From: Macrophomina tecta
Lineage: Eukaryota; Ascomycota; Dothideomycetes; Botryosphaeriales; Botryosphaeriaceae
Assembly: GCA_024180945.1 (NCBI GenBank)
Contig: JAKSGN010000035.1
Span: forward strand, 124,001 to 188,000
DNA length: 64,000 nt
Direction: 5' to 3'
Below the pieces are notes generated by a model that was not told the origin of the DNA, did no database searches, and saw only the letters and a program-made list of their open reading frames with translations. Below are positions 58,838 to 64,000 of this stretch, piece after piece (the stretch's first letter is position 1; every line of letters starts with the position of its first letter). The translations under genes and the position numbers were made by a program.

Positions 58838-60633
58838 ATGGCCACCAATGGCGCCACCAATGGCTCAGCCCACTACGCTGCTGTGGATGCGCTGCCCTCG
58901 AGGGCTGACGAAGTTGCCGAGGTCCGCTCCGCCCACCAGTCTCTATTACGCCTCCCCTGCTGTGCGGAAGTGCTGACCTATGATTTTCTGTGCCTTAGCT
59001 GCTCGACGCTGTCCAGAAATTGCTGATTCCGTTCATCCGCGCCGCCGACGAAGATGCCGCCACCAAGCCAACTGGCCGAGGTCTGACCGTTGACGGCTCC
59101 AGTGAATCGCGAACTGTGCTGGTCGAGTCGCATCCGCCGAAGAAGCTCGAGTCGTTGCTTGATTTGAAATTGCCAGAGAATGGCGTGGGAAAAGAAGGAT
59201 TGCTGGAGGTTGTGCAACGCATTCTTCAATACTCGGTCAATACGTGGGACCAAGGCTTCATGGACAAACTTTACGCTTCCACAAATGCTGTATGTAGGGT
59301 AGAATCTGCCAAGGGCATCGGCAGGCATAATATTTCAATATACAAAATTGCTGATCCGATCTTGCTCTACTTCAGGTCGGTGTCGCGTCTGAGCTGATCC
59401 TCGCGGTCCTCAACACCAATGTAAACCTTCGCCATTTGGCATCCCGTAGATTCTGGCTCTCCGATTAATACTCACCAGGTCCACGTCTACCAAGTCTCTC
59501 CCGCCCTGACCCTAATTGAAAAGCACACCACCACGCAGCTCGCCCACCTCTTCGGCTTCACCGGCCCCTATGCCGGCGGCATTTCCCAGCCGGGCGGCTC
59601 TGCCTCGAACGCCACCTCAATCGTCGTCGCGCGCAACACACTCTTCCCGGAGACGAAGACTGGTGGCATCCACGGCTCGGCGCGGCGCTTCGTCCTCTTC
59701 ACCTCGGCGCACGGCCACTACAGCCTAGAGAAGGCGGCGCAGATGTTCGGCTTCGGCAGCGACGCGGTGCGCGGCGTGCCTGTCGATGGCGCCGGCCGGA
59801 TGGACGCGGCGGCGCTGGACACACTGGTCCAGCGCTCCAAAGCGGCCGGCGAGACGCCCTTCTACGTCAACGCCACGGCGGGCACCACCGTGCTCGGCTC
59901 CTTCGACCCCATCGACGCCGTCGCGGATGTGTGCACCCGCCACCGCCTGTGGCTGCACGTCGACGGTTCTTGGGGCGGGCCCGTCGCGTTCAACGCCGAG
60001 CTGCGCAGGGAGCGGCTGCGCGGCGTCGAGCGTGCGGACAGCATTGCCGTTACGCCGCACAAGATGCTCGGCGTGCCGCTGACGTGCAGCTTCTTGCTGG
60101 CGAAGGACTTGCGCCAGGTTAGGGCTGCGATGACGCTGCCGGCCGGGTATCTCTTTCATAACGATGACGTCCTCGAGGATACGAATGAGTTGTACGATCT
60201 AGCGGATCTGACGCCGCAGTGCGGCAGGAAAGGGGAGGCGTTGAAGTTGTTTTTGGCGTGGTTGAGCAACGGAACGGCAGGGTTCTCCACGCGCATCGCC
60301 ACGGCGTTTGAGAGGGCAGAGGCGCTGCAGGAGGCGCTGGGTCGGTCGACAGATGTGGCGTTGGTAAGTAAGAGCCCGCTGCCGTGTTTGCAGGTTTGCT
60401 TTTATTACGCGCCTGGTGGGGAGGTCAGCCCGGATCCAGCTGTGAATAGTAAAAGGACGGAGGAAATGGCCAGGAGGTTGATCAGGAGAGGGTGGATGGT
60501 CGATTTTGCGCCTGGGGAGAAGGGGAAGTTCTTCAGAGTCGTGGTGAACGGAGAGACAAGAGTCGGGACGATTGAGGGTTTGGTGAAGGCAGTGGAAGAG
60601 GTGGGTGCCGAGGTTGTTGGCGAGGTCGTTTAG
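58838..60633 (+). CDS. PLP-dependent group II amino-acid decarboxylase
   Basis: Four exons: 58838-58921, 58999-59289, 59376-59420 and 59479-60633; all junctions are phase 0; 524 aa. The first donor is a weak GTCCGC, chosen because it alone keeps phase 0 into LLDAVQKLLIPFIRAADED. The fold-type I PLP enzyme is clear: FMDKLYASTNAVGVASELILAVLNTNVHVYQVSP across two introns, GYxxxGG-like GGISQPGGSASNATSIVVAR, HYSLEKAAQMFGFG, NATAGTTVLGSFDPID, HVDGSWGG (Asp302 binds the pyridine nitrogen) and TPHKMLGVP with the Schiff-base Lys335. The end includes PPLCLQVCFYYAPGG-like SPLPCLQVCFYYAPGG and KGKFFRVVVNGETR. It is nearest to glutamate decarboxylase (GAD65) and cysteine-sulfinate decarboxylase types; substrate assignment would need residue-level comparison. 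Cytosolic. Confidence 0.93.
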
Positions 60634-61295
60634 AAGACAGGCCAATAATCATGATGATGGCCATATGGATGCCTAATTGCTCGAGATTAGCTTGGGTGGA
60701 TTTCTCCCTTCCATCATGGGTGGCACATATTCCAGTGTTTCTTCAGCGATTTAGCTAGAAAGTCAAAATCATAGAACCTTCCCACTAGTGTTTGTCAGCT
60801 TCCATTGCCATCAGGAACTGGGCGGCTCTATAGGTAGCTTACGAGTCCACCTTAAAACCAGCGTTTTCTTACAAACATCAATATGCTTTCAACATCTGTC
60901 CTTGTCGCTTTCTGCATTTTCGTCCTCTTGTTGCCGGTAGCCCAGTGATGATTGGTATCTGATAGTTACTTGCAGGAATTGACCAGCGAGAAGCACATCA
61001 CACTCGAAAGACCGTTCGGCTTGCAGAAGCACACGAGCCGAGAAGCCAAGATCTATCTTTCGTTCTGTAGAGCCCCCGAGAACCGCCTACAACAAGCAGA
61101 GATCAATTTTCAACGTTTAGCTCGTCTTGCAGGAGCTAAAGTCGGTTCCCTTTCCCCCTCATCTCCATTTTGGCCCACCTTTTTCCATTGGTTTGCCCGC
61201 CGAGTTTCACAACAGCCACCTTTGTCTCAGCCTCGCAATCCTCAACCCCGCCGGTTAGTTACAAACGGGATGCCCGCCTTCGATTGCGGGCAACC

Positions 61296-61552
61296 ATGGC
61301 TCGCAACGCCGACGTCGATCCAGCCGTACGTTGGGGGCTGCTGAGACCAGACTCAGAGTACCGATTGGATCCCCTACAGGGAACACTTTGCCTTGCCAAC
61401 TGTGGGCGAAAACTGGTGATTCAGAAAAAAAAAATAAAAGACTGGCTTGAGCCAAAGGGCAAAAGGTGAGCGGATTGGGTCAGCTATATCAGTCAATGCC
61501 CAGGGATGCGCTCAGCAAGTTCAACAATGCAATGCGAGATTTCAGCCGTTAA
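61296..61552 (+). CDS. Possible small two-exon protein, unknown
   Basis: Exons 61296-61465 and 61516-61552, with a 50-nt intron (GTGAGC...CTCAG) splitting a Ser codon; 68 aa. The ATG is in a good context (CAACCATGG) after a pyrimidine-rich leader-like region. The chain is basic near its C-terminus (RKLVIQKKKIKDWLEPKGKS) and ends KFNNAMRDFSR. I recognise no family, and the first exon also works as an unspliced ORF of 57 aa. It may be spurious. Confidence 0.28.
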
Positions 61553-62600
61553 TTCACGTGGACTTCCATGATGTGTACTCACAAACTACGTTCGATGAAC
61601 GTGTAATGGACAGATAGCCCGACTCGTTCATTCTACAGCCCCCATGCCATGCTGTTTGAGTTATCGGATTGGACGCTCCACGCTGCCAGTCTTGAACTCG
61701 GCGGTGTGAGCGCACAGCATGAATAACGTGCACTAGTGAGCCACATAGACCACTTCACGGAATATACAGGCTTTGCACAGCAAATACACGAGCTCAGACT
61801 CCAAAGGCCTTTTCTTGGGGAGGCGACTTAACCTTGGACAGCGGATACCGATTGACCATTCAGGACTTTCCAGCCGCGGAAGAGGTATCATGTATGTGAA
61901 ATTTGGTCCTCCTCAACTGATTTTACTTTGATAGCGTAATTCCTGCTGGCACGCCACTGAAATGCCAACACTTAAAGTCGAAAAGGGTGTTTGCCAGAAA
62001 GTATAACTCGAGCGCCATATGAGGAAGCATGCTCCGCGGGTTTCATATTCACATCCCGGCCATGGCTGCGTGTATACAGTTACGAATGCCCTATGTCTTC
62101 TGGACAAGGGGAGAGTGCATATAAGAATGTCTCACCGGGCGACGCGCTTTGGTGAGCCCCGGACCCTGCAAGATGTGCCACAAAACAAATACCTCTGAAC
62201 TGAATGGTCGTTCATACGCAGTCTCATGGCCAAAACGAACATCAGACTGTCAAATGTTGGCAATGCTCAAGTACATGGGAAAACAAACGTTGCGCGGTGT
62301 CTCTAAATATTGTCAAGGTTTGGTCCCAAAGGTACTCATTATTGCCAATACACCACCAATCCAATCCAATAGCCTCTCAACAGGTCCAAAATCTCAACAA
62401 TTAGCAATTAATAGCTCATATAGTACTATGAATGTAGCTGGATAACTCTCGAATAGCTCATCAGCGATTCGTTTGCATTCTCACCTTGACCATCCGAGCC
62501 TACCTGTCTATCATCGTTATAAATATCTTCAATTCTTGGAAAAAATGGACCGGGATGCAACCCTGGCTTCGCATGTCCTCAGCCGCTCAGAGAAGGATCG

Positions 62601-62635
62601 AACCAGGTTCTGGGCTGTATTCCTTGAACCTGGTT
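62601..62635. repeat. 10-bp perfect inverted repeat, 15-nt loop
   Basis: Arms AACCAGGTTC (62601-62610) and GAACCTGGTT (62626-62635), about 100 bp left of the MITE-like element. A tRNA B-box-like GGTTCGATCC reads on the minus strand here, but no cloverleaf forms. Confidence 0.6.
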
Positions 62636-62740
62636 GCGAAAGCAGCAGTAGTCACGCGGTGTGCCCCCGCTGCTCCGATGTGGCCTCAGATAAAGGGAGT
62701 TTTGCTTTGAGGATAATGCGACTTGCGCATCGAAGGCATA

Positions 62741-63306
62741 CAACGTAGCACTTTTGCACACTCCCCTAGCGGAATACACACTTGTAAAGACACGGATTAG
62801 CTTCATATAGCTGCCCGAGCCTTATTCCAAAGCTTGCCCTCCATTCCTCCGCTCCTCCGCTCTAAAATGACGAAGAGTGTGCATTCTACTACGTATTGCC
62901 TTAGGGATTTGCATTCTGCTACGCTTCGCCTCATGGGTATGCGTTTTGCTGTATAAACCTTAATGTCCCCCCTCTTCTTTCATTCTCTTGTCATCCTTTC
63001 TCATCTCCCTTTTTCATTCTTTCTTATTGTAGAGACGTGTAAGGGATAGAGGAGAAAGGAAGGAGAAGAAGAGGAGATAGGAATGACTTATACTGCATAA
63101 GCCTTGACCGCTTACTAGCTTACTTGCGCCGTCATAACCGGACAGAGAGTACTTGGCGGAAGCCCTTAGATAGTAGGTGTAGCAGTAGTCATAAATCTCT
63201 GCAGTTTCCCCAGTTAGAGGTGTACATTTTACATATTGGGTCAGGGGTATATACGTAGCTTGATAGGTGAAGGTTTCGCTACGCGAGCGTGCAAAGTGCT
63301 ACGTTG
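62741..63306. mobile_element. MITE-like element with ~30-bp TIRs and TA flanks (Tc1/mariner type)
   Basis: 566 bp. The left end (62741-62771) and the inverted right end (63277-63306) align over about 31 positions with 3 mismatches and one 1-nt gap. The outer 14 bases, CAACGTAGCACTTT, are identical. Both ends are flanked by TA (62739-62740 and 63307-63308), the target-site duplication of Tc1/mariner elements. There is no ORF of transposase size inside, so it would be non-autonomous and mobilised in trans. Internal 30-bp units at 62881-62970 resemble the terminal motif. The family name is unknown to me. Confidence 0.72.
62881..62970. repeat. Degenerate 30-bp tandem units inside the MITE-like element
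   Basis: Two units, GCATTCTACTACG... and GCATTCTGCTACG..., match at 22 of 30 positions, and a third, more decayed unit begins GCGTTTTGCTG. The units resemble the right terminal motif GTGCAAAGTGCTACGTTG, as expected for subterminal repeats. Confidence 0.6.
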
Positions 63307-64000
63307 TACGGCGGGTGTGTGCATGTTGCTTCTTCCCCTTTCGCTTTACACGTTCAGCTGAGCCGCTTCCTTCCTTAGGCAAAGATGACACAGATTATCT
63401 CAATCCCTGATATCACACAGTTCAAGGCCGTAAAGAGAAGCCCCAGGAAGTTTCTTTCGCTTCCATTTGGGTCTGCCGTGGCGCAGACCTCAAACAACAT
63501 TATATTGTATACCTCTTCTGCACCGCTTTCAGGTTACAACACCAAGCACTCATCTAGGGAAAAATAGCGGTGAATTGAATAGGTGCCACGGGGCTTGGAA
63601 TCTCTCCTACCGATATGATTAAGAACAATAGAACCGACCCCTCACAATCACGCCCAAAGGCCATCAGCTCTCATCTGACCCCTTCACGGCAGCCTCAAAC
63701 GTCCGCTGCTCCTTCACCAGTACCTCACCACGAGCGCCTACGTCTTCAAGACGGCCGCTTAAATCTTTGCGTACTCTATCCATTGCGGGCCTATACTTCC
63801 TGTCTCTCTAAATACGATATTCTAGCCTAATTATATCATAAATCGGGGCATTGCGCTGAACGACCGTTCAAGATCAGCGTATGTGGCCTCGTCGGGATGG
63901 TCTCAAGAGAAATCTTTGGGGGGTTGGGGGAAGAGACAGGTATCGTTAGCGAAGAGAACTCATCTGATGTTGAAGAATGGCCAAGGATGTACTCCAGGCG
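63307..64000. other. Right-flank sequence, nothing recognised
   Basis: About 0.7 kb to the window edge. It has short ORFs only, with no family features or repeats I can support. Confidence 0.5.

Larger units (their letters stand above)
60634..62740. other. AT-richer intergenic region
   Basis: About 2.1 kb. It holds the decarboxylase 3' flank, a weak candidate small spliced gene at 61296-61552 and an inverted repeat at 62601-62635. There are no other features I can support. Confidence 0.5.

Noticed and set aside
62581..62640. tRNA B-box-like GGTTCGATCC on the minus strand
   Set aside because: No matching A box, acceptor stem or cloverleaf could be drawn around it; the 10-bp inverted repeat explains most of the structure.

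Overview
This window is nuclear DNA of a filamentous ascomycete (Pezizomycotina; Dothideomycetes-like by gene content, inference only). The genes are split by short GT-AG introns of about 47-236 nt. The coding repertoire is fungal housekeeping plus accessory secreted and oxidative genes: NOP9, a RINT1/Tip20 tether, an Lst7/folliculin protein, an Spt10-like acetyltransferase, a ferric reductase, a sugar-type MFS permease, a P450 and a UstYa/DUF3328 protein. There are no bacterial-type operons, no CRISPR arrays, and no tRNA or rRNA gene that I could recognise. All exon joins were worked out by hand from splice consensus, reading phase and family similarity; none is backed by transcripts.

Layout. 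1-4.2 kb: a large disordered protein with a C-terminal methyltransferase-like domain, probably cut at the left edge. 4.2-10.5 kb: mostly non-coding, with one small secreted-protein ORF. 10.5-22.7 kb: accessory region with an MFS permease (+) and a P450 (-) meeting tail to tail, a 3.8-kb tract without a convincing gene, a three-exon small secreted cysteine-rich protein (-), and a divergent UstYa/DUF3328 gene (+). 22.8-28.3 kb: a coiled-coil hypothetical, a 68-aa small protein, a secreted protein with many dibasic sites, and an ABM-type small protein. 28.9-44.2 kb: ferric reductase (+), then on the minus strand AMMECR1, an Spt10-like acetyltransferase, a VAO-type FAD oxidase and Lst7/folliculin. 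44.2-53.0 kb: almost 9 kb with no recognisable gene, GC-rich and low-complexity in its left part. 53.0-60.6 kb: RINT1/Tip20 (-) and NOP9 (+) sharing a 440-bp divergent promoter, then a PLP decarboxylase (+). 60.6-64 kb: AT-richer sequence with a weak small spliced ORF and a 566-bp element with about 30-bp inverted ends flanked by TA, which looks like a Tc1/mariner-type MITE.

Most noteworthy are (i) the small locus that brings together a UstYa-type peptide oxidase, a spliced secreted cysteine-rich peptide, a P450 with an unusual C-terminal insert and an MFS transporter, and (ii) the apparent MITE with internal degenerate copies of its own terminal repeat. Whether (i) is a co-regulated biosynthetic unit cannot be settled from sequence alone.
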